In this document: positions 18,600 to 27,758 of the stretch, piece by piece
Numbering within the stretch: the stretch's first letter is position 1
Layout of the letters: each line of letters starts with the position of its first letter
Assembly (NCBI GenBank): GCA_963740205.1
Contig: CAVUDD010000005.1
Location: forward strand, 62,001 to 126,000
Direction of reading: 5' to 3'
From: UBA2137 sp963740205
Lineage (GTDB): Bacteria; Pseudomonadota; Alphaproteobacteria; Micavibrionales; Micavibrionaceae
DNA length: 64,000 bases
Position numbers and translations under genes: made by a program
The notes under the pieces: model-generated
What the model was told of the DNA's origin: nothing
What the model saw: only the letters and a program-made list of their open reading frames with translations
The model's database searches: none

Positions 18600-19592
18600 T
18601 TAAGAAACTTCGCCGTCTTTATTTTTTTCAGGAATATATTTTGTTGCCATAAAAGATAAAATTCCACCACCTATTAATACCACTAAAGTCGTTGTGAGTG
18701 AGACGGTAGGGGTAATATGTCCACCAAAATAGTTGTAGAATATTTTAAGGCCAATAAAGACAAGCACTATTGATAAGGCATATTTAAGATATTTGAATCG
18801 CTCCAGCAATGAGGCGAGCATAAAGTACATGGCACGCAAACCTAAGATGGCAAAAATATTACTAGTGAAAACTACAAACGTATCTTGTGTGATTGCCAAA
18901 ACAGCTGGAATTGAATCCATGGCAAAAAGTAAGTCAGCAAACTCAATTGTTATGAGCGCCATAAATAATGGTGTTGCATGAAGTTTTGGCAAACCTGTGG
19001 TTTCAGATTTTTGCCAGATAAAGAAACGATGCCCATGAAGTTGATTACTAACATTAAAATTCATAGTCAGCATTTTACGAAAACGGCTTCGCTCCAAGTC
19101 TGGTACTTCATCTTCTGCGCTAAACATGATTTTGATACCTGTATAGATAAGCAGACCACCAAAAATAAATAGAATCCATGAGAATTGTGAAACCAGCGCA
19201 GTTCCAAGCGCAATACAAATACCGCGCAGTATAAGAACGCCAATGATACCCCAGAATAAAACGCGATGCTGATACTGCAGTGGAATGCCATAATAGGCAA
19301 AAATCACTGACATCACGAAAATATTGTCGAGTGACAGGCTTTTCTCCACCACATAGGCGGTAAAAAACGGTAAAGCCCGATCACCTCCAAATTCCCACCA
19401 GACCCAACCACCAAAGGCAACGGATATAACAACATAAAATATGGAGAGATACAGGCTTTTACGGAATCCCATCACCTCATCCTTGCGATTGAGAACACCG
19501 AGGTCAAAAGCTAGAAGAACAACCACGATGGTCATAAAGCTTAGCCAGACCCATACCGGCGTTGCAAAAAGAGTAAGGAAGAGGAAGTCCAT
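18600..19592 (-). CDS. TerC/Alx family membrane protein
   Basis: Integral membrane protein of the TerC superfamily, linked elsewhere to manganese export and to metallation of exported proteins. Eight or nine hydrophobic segments are seen, with the acidic membrane motifs FDLGVLN, EKSLSLDNIFV and EFADLLFAMDSIPAVLAI, the family marks that bind metal. At 330 residues it is the Alx-like length. It is divergent from hslV. Confidence 0.94.
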   Translation of the reverse strand: MDFLFLTLFATPVWVWLSFMTIVVVLLAFDLGVLNRKDEVMGFRKSLYLSIFYVVISVAFGGWVWWEFGGDRALPFFTAYVVEKSLSLDNIFVMSVIFAYYGIPLQYQHRVLFWGIIGVLILRGICIALGTALVSQFSWILFIFGGLLIYTGIKIMFSAEDEVPDLERSRFRKMLTMNFNVSNQLHGHRFFIWQKSETTGLPKLHATPLFMALITIEFADLLFAMDSIPAVLAITQDTFVVFTSNIFAILGLRAMYFMLASLLERFKYLKYALSIVLVFIGLKIFYNYFGGHITPTVSLTTTLVVLIGGGILSFMATKYIPEKNKDGEVS

Positions 19593-19677
19593 AATAAGGT
19601 TGTGTACCTAGACTGTTCGTTTTTTATATATTCTTGTCTTCAATATAAGTGATTACCAGTCACGTCCAGCGAAAAAT

Positions 19678-19706
19678 CTTGACGAAAACATCTCATATAC
19701 CCATAT
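19678..19706 (+). promoter_or_regulatory. Candidate RpoH (sigma-32) heat-shock promoter of the hslV operon
   Basis: CTTGAC at 19678-19683 and ACCCATAT at 19699-19706, separated by 15 bases, closely match the sigma-32 elements CTTGAA and CCCCATNT. The -10-like box ends 40 bases before the hslV ATG. hslVU is a classical heat-shock operon, which supports the match. Confidence 0.7.
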
Positions 19707-19745
19707 GTTTTATAAACACATAAAGTAAAGAAAGTTTAAGATTCC

Positions 19746-20297
19746 ATGACAAATCCGTACGATAAATCCCAGTGGCGCTCAACAACCATACTAGCAATCA
19801 GAAAAGGTAAAGACGTTGTCGTTGCAGGCGATGGACAGGTTTCCCTTGGTCAAACGGTTATGAAATCGAATGCGCGTAAGGTCAGAAGACTTGGCGACGG
19901 AAGTATTATCACAGGCTTTGCGGGTGCCACTGCAGATGCCTTTACTCTGTTTGAAAGATTAGAGGCAAAATTAGAGGCGCACCCTGGGCAATTAACTCGC
20001 GCTTGTGTCGAACTTGCCAAAGATTGGCGCACGGATAAATATCTTCGTAAGCTAGAGGCTCTCATGGCTGTCTGCGATAAAGAGACTTCTCTCATTTTGT
20101 CCGGTACAGGTGATGTGGTTGAACCAGAGGATGGTATTATAGGTATAGGTTCTGGCGGAAATTATGCGTTATCTGCTGCACGAGCACTTATGGACAACAC
20201 AGATATGAGTGCTGAAGAGATTGCAAAAGCTTCCATGAAAATCGCAGGGGATATCTGCGTTTACTCTAATCACAATATTACACTAGAAAAGCTATAG
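19746..20297 (+). CDS. hslV: ATP-dependent protease proteolytic subunit HslV
   Basis: Threonine peptidase subunit of the HslUV (ClpQY) protease in the cytoplasm. The catalytic N-terminal Thr follows a short propeptide, giving mature TTILAIRKG from Thr13. GDGQVSLG and GIGSGGNYALSAARAL are family signatures. At 183 residues it is complete. It begins a plus-strand run to 24284 with hslU, two small genes, a CDF transporter and an M23 peptidase, behind a heat-shock-type promoter. Confidence 0.96.
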   Translation: MTNPYDKSQWRSTTILAIRKGKDVVVAGDGQVSLGQTVMKSNARKVRRLGDGSIITGFAGATADAFTLFERLEAKLEAHPGQLTRACVELAKDWRTDKYLRKLEALMAVCDKETSLILSGTGDVVEPEDGIIGIGSGGNYALSAARALMDNTDMSAEEIAKASMKIAGDICVYSNHNITLEKL

Positions 20298-20360
20298 TTT
20301 TTCTTGCAAATTTTATAATTTCTCTGTAAATAATATTTCCCATAACTTTTAGGAAATACA

Positions 20361-20618
20361 ATGGAACTGCGTAAACAACACCCTATATTAACTCAAGCTA
20401 TTCAAGATGCTTTCGCGGGGGAAGAACATACACTTACTGCAGGCTTGGTTACTGTCACACAACAGCATATCAATTCCCCTGTGGTTGTTGCTGCGTATGT
20501 GGGCAAAGATACTTTAAGAGCCGAATTTGAAATCGTCGCGCCTGAAGGCTATGAAGCAGATTTTAAAGAAAACGTATGGGCTTACATCCATGATGTGCGC
20601 TCGTCTCAACCAGCTTAA
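20361..20618 (+). CDS. Small unknown protein between hslV and hslU
   Basis: 85 residues, acidic, with a short N-terminal helix and a beta-rich middle (GLVTVTQQHINSPVVVAAYVG). There is AGG shortly before the ATG. No family recognised. Its position between the two subunits of the heat-shock protease suggests co-expression with them. Confidence 0.65.
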   Translation: MELRKQHPILTQAIQDAFAGEEHTLTAGLVTVTQQHINSPVVVAAYVGKDTLRAEFEIVAPEGYEADFKENVWAYIHDVRSSQPA

Positions 20619-20654
20619 TTTTCCAATTTTTTATAAAGTGTGAGGATAGTGAAT

Positions 20655-21005
20655 ATGTCGGGCCCTAATTTCGATTCTATAAATCTAGGTCGTGCAATTT
20701 CTGGAGTGTTCACCTCAAGAAGTAATCTATTAAATTTAATCGACGAAAATAAGGCATCATGTGACTTGCTACCTCTAGAAAGCCTCATGGTTTCCGATGA
20801 AGACGGTTTTGAGATTCCCGCTGGCATAGCCATTATTTTTACAGTTGAGGCAACAATGGACGAAGAAGCATATACAGAAGATGTTTTCTTAGAGGCGCCC
20901 AAAAGCATGAAACTTCAATACGTAGCGGAGCAAGTCCAAGCACATATTGATAGTAAGCCACATAAAAACGGTATTCATAGTGTCTGTGGGCCTAAAGGTT
21001 ATTAA
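20655..21005 (+). CDS. Small unknown protein between hslV and hslU
   Basis: 116 residues when started at the ATG at 20655, which has GAGGA 9 bases upstream; an in-frame upstream start at 20640 lacks such support. Acidic, with an MSGPNFDSINLGRAI start and a central segment GIAIIFTVEATMDEEAYTEDVFL. No family recognised. It shares the operon position of its 85-residue neighbour but shows no clear similarity to it. Confidence 0.65.
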   Translation: MSGPNFDSINLGRAISGVFTSRSNLLNLIDENKASCDLLPLESLMVSDEDGFEIPAGIAIIFTVEATMDEEAYTEDVFLEAPKSMKLQYVAEQVQAHIDSKPHKNGIHSVCGPKGY

Positions 21006-21058
21006 ATAAATCAAACGCACCCCTTTGAAATTTCTTTCGCCTGCGTTAAATAGAACGC

Positions 21059-22381
21059 ATGACACAAATTGATATACCTGCCTTTACCCCTCGTGAAATA
21101 GTATCTGAGCTTGACCGCTTTATTATTGGTCAAAGTGATGCCAAACGCGCCGTTGCTATTGCCCTTCGTAATCGTTGGCGTCGCATGCAACTTGATACGA
21201 ACTTACAAGAAGAGGTGCACCCCAAAAATATTCTTATGGTTGGACCGACTGGTGTAGGGAAAACAGAAATTGCAAGAAGATTAGCCAAATTGGCGCAAGC
21301 ACCCTTTACGAAAGTTGAAGCAACAAAATTCACCGAGGTCGGTTATGTTGGTAAGGATGTTGAATCCATTATCCGCGATTTGACCGAGGTTTCAATTCAT
21401 ATGACGCGTGAAAAAATGCGTAAAACTGTTCAGGCACAGGCTGAAATTACCGCAGAAAACCGAGTACTTGAGGCTTTGGTTGGCAAAGATGCCGGCGAAG
21501 CCACACGCCAATCCTTCCGTAAAAAATTACGCGAAGGTGAATTGAACGATAAAGAAATAGAACTGGATTTACAGGATAATTCCAGCCCCTTTGGTGCATT
21601 TGATATCCCTGGTATGCCTGGTGCCTCTATGGGAATGGTCAATATTGGTGACATGATGGGCAAGGCGATGGGCGGTAAAACTAAGCGTAAGAAAATGCGC
21701 GTCGAAGAATCATACGATATCCTTGTGGCTGAAGAGGCGGATAAATTACTTGATGAAGAAAAAGTTGTGGCAACAGCATTGGAACTTGTTCAGCAAAACG
21801 GAATTGTCTTTTTAGACGAGATCGACAAAATTGCGCGTAATAACGAGGCACGTGGTGGTGATGTATCTCGCGAGGGTGTCCAGCGCGATTTACTGCCATT
21901 AATAGAAGGCACAACCGTGATGACTAAACACGGTCCTGTGAAAACAGACCATATCCTCTTTGTTGCAAGCGGAGCCTTTCATTATTCAAAACCTTCAGAT
22001 TTACTGGCCGAACTACAGGGTCGCCTGCCCATACGTGTAGAATTACGCGCACTAACTCAAGAAGATTTCAAACGCATACTGACGGAAACAGAGGCCTCTC
22101 TCCCTATACAATATAAAGCCTTATTAAAAACCGAAGGACTTACTTTGGATTTTAAGGAAGATGCGATTGACGAAATTGCCAAGATTGCCTTTGAGATAAA
22201 TGAGAGTGTTGAAAATATAGGAGCACGCCGCTTAATGACAGTCATGGAAAAATTATTGGAAGAAATTTCTTTTAAGGCATCCGATATGTCAGGTGAAACT
22301 ATTACTATCACGAAAAAAGAAGTACGCGAGAATGTTGGCGATCTTGCTAATAGCGCAGATCTCAGTAAGTTCATCTTGTAA
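21059..22381 (+). CDS. hslU: ATP-dependent protease ATPase subunit HslU
   Basis: AAA+ unfoldase that feeds substrates to HslV. Visible: PREIVSELDRFIIGQ, Walker A GPTGVGKT (62-69), the GYVGKDVES pore-loop region, Walker B FLDEIDKIA, the I-domain (about 110-230) and the C-terminal tail ending KFIL, which in HslU docks into HslV. Length 440 residues. The stop overlaps the start of the CDF gene (TAATG). Confidence 0.97.
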   Translation: MTQIDIPAFTPREIVSELDRFIIGQSDAKRAVAIALRNRWRRMQLDTNLQEEVHPKNILMVGPTGVGKTEIARRLAKLAQAPFTKVEATKFTEVGYVGKDVESIIRDLTEVSIHMTREKMRKTVQAQAEITAENRVLEALVGKDAGEATRQSFRKKLREGELNDKEIELDLQDNSSPFGAFDIPGMPGASMGMVNIGDMMGKAMGGKTKRKKMRVEESYDILVAEEADKLLDEEKVVATALELVQQNGIVFLDEIDKIARNNEARGGDVSREGVQRDLLPLIEGTTVMTKHGPVKTDHILFVASGAFHYSKPSDLLAELQGRLPIRVELRALTQEDFKRILTETEASLPIQYKALLKTEGLTLDFKEDAIDEIAKIAFEINESVENIGARRLMTVMEKLLEEISFKASDMSGETITITKKEVRENVGDLANSADLSKFIL

Positions 22382-23286
22382 TGGCTGGTAATTCAAAAAA
22401 AGTAATACTTGCGGCACTTATCGGAAACTCCCTGATTTCGGTAACGAAATTCGGAGCGTCCTTTATGACGGGAAGTTCTGCCATGTTTTCCGAGGGCATC
22501 CACTCCCTCGTAGATACTGGCAATCAAATACTGCTTCTCTATGGCCTTAAGCGAGCTAAGAGAGCACCAGATGAGGCTTTCCCTTTTGGATACGGAAAGG
22601 AAATCTATTTCTGGAGTTTTATAGTTGCCATTCTAATTTTCGCCGTTGGGTCAGGGATATCACTTTATGAGGGAATTCATTCCCTACATGAACCTTCAGA
22701 AATTACTAACCCCATGATTAATTATATAGTCCTTGGGCTAGCAATGATATTCGAAGGTGGTGCTCTCTATTTTGCCGTTGTTGAATTTAATAAATCGCGA
22801 GGCCCTCGCAGATGGTTTCAGGCTGTACGGCATGGAAAAGACCCTACCCTCTTTGTTGTTTTGTTTGAAGACAGTGCCGCCATGATTGGTCTAGTGGCTG
22901 CTTTTATAGGTGTTGCACTGGCTGACTATACAGGGAACATGATGTGGGATGCTATCGCTTCTATTATAATCGGTATCATATTGGGGCTAACCGCCATTTG
23001 GCTTGCTGTCGAAACCAAAGGTCTTTTAATTGGCGAAGGAGTCGGGCCAATTGTTCGTAAATCTATTAGAGATATTATTGAACAAGAGCCTCAAGTGGAT
23101 GCAGTGAACGAAATTCTTACCCTACACATGGGCCCCGAATTTATTCTGGCTAATATCAGCATTGATTTCAAAGAAAGCTTAAAGGTCGGTGAGTTAGAAC
23201 AGCTTATTCAAGACATCACTATAAAAATCAAAAATAAGCATCCTTTTATAAAGCGTGTTTTTATTGAAGCTGAGGCGCCAAAATGA
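22381..23286 (+). CDS. Cation diffusion facilitator family transporter
   Basis: CDF-type divalent metal/proton antiporter of the inner membrane. Six hydrophobic segments are present, with the transmembrane metal-site motif EGIHSLVDTGNQ and a second acidic site near EDSAAMIGLVAAF. A cytoplasmic beta-rich C-terminal domain starts at about 210. At 301 residues it is a typical length. Substrate (Zn, Fe, Mn) cannot be assigned. Both junctions overlap by 1-4 bases, so it is translationally coupled to hslU and to the M23 gene. Confidence 0.92.
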   Translation: MAGNSKKVILAALIGNSLISVTKFGASFMTGSSAMFSEGIHSLVDTGNQILLLYGLKRAKRAPDEAFPFGYGKEIYFWSFIVAILIFAVGSGISLYEGIHSLHEPSEITNPMINYIVLGLAMIFEGGALYFAVVEFNKSRGPRRWFQAVRHGKDPTLFVVLFEDSAAMIGLVAAFIGVALADYTGNMMWDAIASIIIGIILGLTAIWLAVETKGLLIGEGVGPIVRKSIRDIIEQEPQVDAVNEILTLHMGPEFILANISIDFKESLKVGELEQLIQDITIKIKNKHPFIKRVFIEAEAPK

Positions 23287-24284
23287 AATTCATTCTATTT
23301 GCGCTAGCTGGAATTTTTCTATTTTTACCTTCTGCCTATGCTCAAGGAGCGGACAAGAATTTTAAAATTGTTTTGCCTGCTGATTGTGAACTTGGTGAAG
23401 ATTGCTGGTTCATGAATTACGTCGACCATGATAGTGCGGGAAATAGCGTCAAAGATGCGGCATGTAATGCGCGGAGCTTCGATGGTCACAAAGGAACGGA
23501 TCTTGCTTTGCGTGATATGTCTGCAGCAAGAAAAGGTGTTAAAGTTATTTCTATTGCTGAGGGACAAGTTCTGCGATTACGTGATGGTGAACCTGACGGT
23601 TTTAAAACACGTGAGGAAATGAAAGAAATTTCGGAACAAAACAGAGATTGTGGGAATGGAGTCATTATTGACCACGGGCAAGGCTGGTTATCCCAATATT
23701 GTCATCTCAAAAAAGACTCTATTATTGTGAAACAGGGACAAGCTATACGTCGTGGCGCCCCCATTGCAGAAATTGGCATGTCTGGCGTAACAGAACATCC
23801 ACACGTGCATGTTAGTCTCATTCACGACGGTAATATTGTTGACCCCTTCACGGGGCGCGAGAATACGGAAAAATGCGGACTTGATGATGTAAAGCCACTA
23901 TGGGGCGGAGACAGCATAAAATATACGTCCTTTTCTGCCTATGATGGTGGCTTTGATACAAAAGAGCCTGATTTCACAGCCATCGCACAAGGGCAACGCG
24001 GTGCGTTCCCTCGCATTAATTCGGAATCTCTTATTTTTTGGACCGGGTATTTCGGTGCCAAGGAAGGTGACAAAGTCACACTGACTATTCTTGATCCTGA
24101 TGGAAAGGTTTTCGTTGATAGAACCATCACCCAAGCTAAAACGCGCGCACGACAATATTACTATGTCGGGCGCAAATCACCAGCGGCTGGTTTCAAAAAG
24201 GGAACATGGAAAGGAAAGACGACTATTAAAAGAAATGGCACGAGTGAAAGCGAAACCCTCACCCGCGCCGTAGATATTTTTTAG
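23283..24284 (+). CDS. Exported M23 family metallopeptidase
   Basis: Zinc endopeptidase-type protein that cuts peptidoglycan cross-bridges in the periplasm or outside. A signal peptide (1-20, ending SAYA) is followed by an M23/LytM domain with zinc ligands H69-x3-D73 and H174-x-H176, so both metal motifs are intact. A C-terminal beta-domain (about 215-333) is of unknown role. It overlaps the CDF gene by ATGA and is convergent with the SIMPL gene, also by four bases. Confidence 0.9.
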   Translation: MKFILFALAGIFLFLPSAYAQGADKNFKIVLPADCELGEDCWFMNYVDHDSAGNSVKDAACNARSFDGHKGTDLALRDMSAARKGVKVISIAEGQVLRLRDGEPDGFKTREEMKEISEQNRDCGNGVIIDHGQGWLSQYCHLKKDSIIVKQGQAIRRGAPIAEIGMSGVTEHPHVHVSLIHDGNIVDPFTGRENTEKCGLDDVKPLWGGDSIKYTSFSAYDGGFDTKEPDFTAIAQGQRGAFPRINSESLIFWTGYFGAKEGDKVTLTILDPDGKVFVDRTITQAKTRARQYYYVGRKSPAAGFKKGTWKGKTTIKRNGTSESETLTRAVDIF

Positions 24285-25015
24285 TCTTTAATCAGAATTC
24301 TAGCGCTTACCGTCATATTCAATTCTGCTTCACCTGGCTCGGCAACAGCCTCTTTCATAACAGCGCTATCCGCAGCCATTTCCATTCTTGCCATCATCGG
24401 AACAGGGCGTGGATAATTCATACCACCATCTGTATTGATTTCAAGAAACTGGATGGTTTTCTTACCTAGGGCATCTGCTGCTACTTTTGCACGCTCTTGC
24501 AATTTTTTCAGCGCATTTGTCATCATCTTATCGTTTAAAGATTCCTGCTTTTCAGGTGAAAGCGTATAAGACAAATTATTCATGATAAGCCCCATGCCTT
24601 GCAACTTAGTAACCACCTCAAGAAGTGAATCTGCATCCAAGCCTTTGAGCTCAAGTGTTTGTTGTCCGCGCCACTCTTTGATGCGCTCTTCTTCCTTGTC
24701 TTTTACAGGACGATAATTTTGATAAACGTTATATGATCCTGTTGAGACTTTAACGGACTCAACTTTTTTAGCCTCTTCAACGGCCTTTTTCATTACACCA
24801 TTAATTTTGGATTGGACTTCTTTCGTATCCTTGCCAACAACTTCGTAACGCATGCTAGAAACAAGCAAATCCTGACCAACTTCCATACGCTCATTTGCAG
24901 ACAAATTTAATACTACGCTACCCTCTGGCGGAATGCGGGACATGAAATCCTCTGCTGCATTTGCCGTGGCGGGAATTACAAGAAGTGCCAGGGCACATAG
25001 AATTGATTTCAACAT
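24281..25015 (-). CDS. SIMPL domain (DUF541) exported protein
   Basis: Signal peptide (1-20, ending ANA) followed by the SIMPL/DUF541 fold: VVLNLSANERMEV, repeated beta-alpha units, and ALGKKTIQFLEINTDGG near the C-terminus. Family members are periplasmic or outer-membrane-associated with no firm activity. Length 244 residues. It sits 18 bases downstream of the aminopeptidase gene on the same strand. Confidence 0.87.
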   Translation of the reverse strand: MLKSILCALALLVIPATANAAEDFMSRIPPEGSVVLNLSANERMEVGQDLLVSSMRYEVVGKDTKEVQSKINGVMKKAVEEAKKVESVKVSTGSYNVYQNYRPVKDKEEERIKEWRGQQTLELKGLDADSLLEVVTKLQGMGLIMNNLSYTLSPEKQESLNDKMMTNALKKLQERAKVAADALGKKTIQFLEINTDGGMNYPRPVPMMARMEMAADSAVMKEAVAEPGEAELNMTVSARILIKD

Positions 25016-25033
25016 AAGATTCTCCTTTTTAAA

Positions 25034-26797
25034 TTAGTCTTCTAAATTTTCATCACATTTTTGGTGATACGCATCAAGCCACTGAATCTCTTCGTCTGTA
25101 AGTAAATTTCTATCGATTAGACTTTCATCAAAACGAACTAGTGTGATTGTTTCAAAAGCAAAAAGCCTTTTGCCCTCACTATTTTTTTCGCCGCTGTCTT
25201 TAACAATAACCAGACTTTCATGCCGTATGCCGTATTCACCCTCCTCATAATAACCTGGCTCATTGGACAATATCATACCCTCCAGCACCGCATTATGCGA
25301 CCTTGGAGAGATGCTGGTTGCCTCTTCATGTACACTGAGATAACAGCCTACGCCATGACCAGTTCCGTGCGCGTAATTCAGGCCTTCATCCTTAAGTGGT
25401 TTGCGCGCAATCATGTCTAGCTCAGCCCCAGTTGTGCCCTCGGGGAAAACTGCCATTGCCAAATTGATATGGCCTTTAAGCACAAGTGTTGATTTATGAA
25501 TTTGCTCTTGGGACGGCTCACCTATGGCTATTGTGCGCGTAATATCGGTTGTACCATCCTCGTATTGACCACCACTATCCAGTAATAAAATGCCTGGTGA
25601 TTTTATGGGTAAATTTGATTTCTCATCTGCACGGTAATGGATAATTGCGCCGTTGGCATTCCATCCAGCGATTGTCTCAAAGCTTGTATCTTTTAACCTA
25701 CCAGTTGCTTCACGGAATTCCTTGAGTTTATTTATCACCTGTAATTCATCAAGCTCGCCTTTGGGTGCCTCTTGCTTAAACCATTCGATAAAGGCTGATA
25801 CCGCGCGTCCATCTCTTTTATGGGCTGTGCGCATGGCATTTTGTTCTGCGTCAATTTTACAGGCACGAATATCAATGCAGGGGTCTTTTAATTTGATAAC
25901 TTTGGCTTGCCCCTCTTCCATGACTTTTTGAAACCAAATTGGGCTGCGTTCGGGATCGACGCCAATTTTTTCGTCCATGTTTGATGCCAAAGCCATTAAA
26001 TCGCTTTCAAGTAATTTGGGGGGGCGAATAGATACGGAATTGCCAAGTTTTTGTCTGATATCTTCACTCACGCGTTTCTCCGAAATATACCAATCAACAT
26101 GCGCATTATCGTGAAGGACAAGATAAGACAGAGCCACGGGTGTATGAGGAATGTCATCACTTCTGACATTTAACAGCCATGCAATAACATCAGGTTGGGT
26201 TATAACAAACGCACTCAAGTTTTTACGTGAGATTTCATCGGCAATAAGTTCACGTTTCTCAGCGGAGCTACGTCCTGCAAATTTATCAGAAAAAAGGAAC
26301 GTTGGTTTTTCAGGAGGTGATGGCTGGTCATCCCATATATCATCAATTGGATTTCTATCTAATGCTTTAAATTTAATGGATTTATCAATACCTGCATCTT
26401 CAAATTGTTGTAGCTGTTTTTCAGTCATCAGTTTGGGATCGTAGCCAATTAAAGAATTTTCTTTTGCATTCTCGGCAATCCAGTCACTCACCTTATTTTC
26501 AAATACGTCACCAATCGCAAAATGTTCCGAGGGAACTTCTTGTTTAATTTGTAAGGCATAACGCCCATCTGTAACGATATTTGCCTTGTCTGGAAGAATT
26601 GCTGCAAAGGCATATGAGCCAGTAAACCCTGTTAACCAAGAAAGTCGCTCTGCATAAGGCGCAAGATACTCGCTTTGGTACTCATCAGTTCTGGGAAGCA
26701 AGAATCCATCACACTCTAGCGTCTGGAGATGGGCGCGCAGTTTACTTAGCTTTTCCTGTGTGGTCATTTCTGTATTCATGGCGTGCAACCTAGACAA
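25034..26797 (-). CDS. Xaa-Pro aminopeptidase (M24B, aminopeptidase P)
   Basis: Removes an N-terminal residue preceding proline. It has two creatinase-like N-terminal domains (about 1-310) and a pita-bread catalytic domain with the dinuclear metal ligands in order: Asp pair in LLLDSGGQYEDGTTDITR, His in GTGHGVG, Glu in LSNEPGYYEEGE and Glu in GIRHESL. At 587 residues it matches the long three-domain type. The ATG nearer the RBS may be MNTEMTT, six codons in. Confidence 0.93.
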   Translation of the reverse strand: MSRLHAMNTEMTTQEKLSKLRAHLQTLECDGFLLPRTDEYQSEYLAPYAERLSWLTGFTGSYAFAAILPDKANIVTDGRYALQIKQEVPSEHFAIGDVFENKVSDWIAENAKENSLIGYDPKLMTEKQLQQFEDAGIDKSIKFKALDRNPIDDIWDDQPSPPEKPTFLFSDKFAGRSSAEKRELIADEISRKNLSAFVITQPDVIAWLLNVRSDDIPHTPVALSYLVLHDNAHVDWYISEKRVSEDIRQKLGNSVSIRPPKLLESDLMALASNMDEKIGVDPERSPIWFQKVMEEGQAKVIKLKDPCIDIRACKIDAEQNAMRTAHKRDGRAVSAFIEWFKQEAPKGELDELQVINKLKEFREATGRLKDTSFETIAGWNANGAIIHYRADEKSNLPIKSPGILLLDSGGQYEDGTTDITRTIAIGEPSQEQIHKSTLVLKGHINLAMAVFPEGTTGAELDMIARKPLKDEGLNYAHGTGHGVGCYLSVHEEATSISPRSHNAVLEGMILSNEPGYYEEGEYGIRHESLVIVKDSGEKNSEGKRLFAFETITLVRFDESLIDRNLLTDEEIQWLDAYHQKCDENLED

Positions 26798-26856
26798 GTG
26801 TTTTTATTCGTGCGAAATATGATGCGTTATTTAACGCGAAGTATATAGGCTTTTTT

Positions 26857-27753
26857 ATGAGTGACAATAAGAGTTGGAAACCTATACGTAAGGCTGTCTT
26901 CCCAGTCGCAGGTCTGGGCACGCGGTTTTTACCTGCAACCAAGGTCATGCCAAAGGAAATGCTCCCCCTTGTTGATCGCCCTTTGATACAGCATGCCTTT
27001 GAAGAGGCAAGAGACGCTGGAATTGAAGAGTTTATTTTCGTCACAGGCCGTCAAAAAGAAATGTTGGAAGAACATTTTGATTTTCAACCCGAACTTGAAA
27101 AAACATTGGAAGCTCGCGGAAAAACGGCTGAGCTTGAAAAGATGCGCTCTAGCGAAGTGGGCGAAAGCCAGCTTTTCTGCACACGCCAAGCTCGTCCTTT
27201 GGGGCTTGGACACGCCATATGGTGCGCGCGCAAGCTTGTTGGCAATGAACCCTTTGCGATTATGCTTCCCGATGATGTTGTTTTGACCGACAAGCCTTGC
27301 CTGAAACAAATGGTTGAAGCCTATAACGAGACGGGTGGGAATCTAGCCGCCATTATGGATGTCCCACGTGAGCAAACCTCCAAATATGGAATTCTGGATA
27401 TCGAAAAGGATGACGGAAAGCTTGTGTCGATCAAGGGATTGGTTGAAAAACCAAAACCAGAAGATGCCCCTTCTACATTATCTATTATAGGTCGCTATAT
27501 CCTTCAGCCCGAAGTTTTTGATTACTTATCCAAATTTGAAACCGGTGCAGGTGGCGAAATTCAATTAACCGATGCCATGGCAAAATTAATTGGCAAACAG
27601 CCTTTCCACGGATTTCGTTATGAAGGTCAACGTTATGATTGCGGAAGTCGTATTGGATTTATCGAGGCTAATATTGCCTTTGCAATGCAAGACCCAGAAA
27701 TCGGAAAAGCCGTTCAATCTATTGTTAAAAAATCAGCACAAAATATTTCTTAA
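26857..27753 (+). CDS. galU: UTP--glucose-1-phosphate uridylyltransferase
   Basis: Makes UDP-glucose for envelope polysaccharides. Signature segments: FPVAGLGTRFLPATKVMPKEM (about 15-35), AFEEARDAGIEEFIFVTGR, PLGLGHAIWCA and LPDDVVL. At 298 residues it is full length. The phosphohexomutase gene follows after 5 bases, forming a sugar-nucleotide unit. Confidence 0.95.
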   Translation: MSDNKSWKPIRKAVFPVAGLGTRFLPATKVMPKEMLPLVDRPLIQHAFEEARDAGIEEFIFVTGRQKEMLEEHFDFQPELEKTLEARGKTAELEKMRSSEVGESQLFCTRQARPLGLGHAIWCARKLVGNEPFAIMLPDDVVLTDKPCLKQMVEAYNETGGNLAAIMDVPREQTSKYGILDIEKDDGKLVSIKGLVEKPKPEDAPSTLSIIGRYILQPEVFDYLSKFETGAGGEIQLTDAMAKLIGKQPFHGFRYEGQRYDCGSRIGFIEANIAFAMQDPEIGKAVQSIVKKSAQNIS

Positions 27754-27758
27754 AAGTC

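Noticed and set aside
26929..27309. Minus-strand 126-codon open frame inside galU
   Set aside because: It overlaps a clear galU coding frame fully and its sequence lacks any family resemblance; it is a shadow frame.
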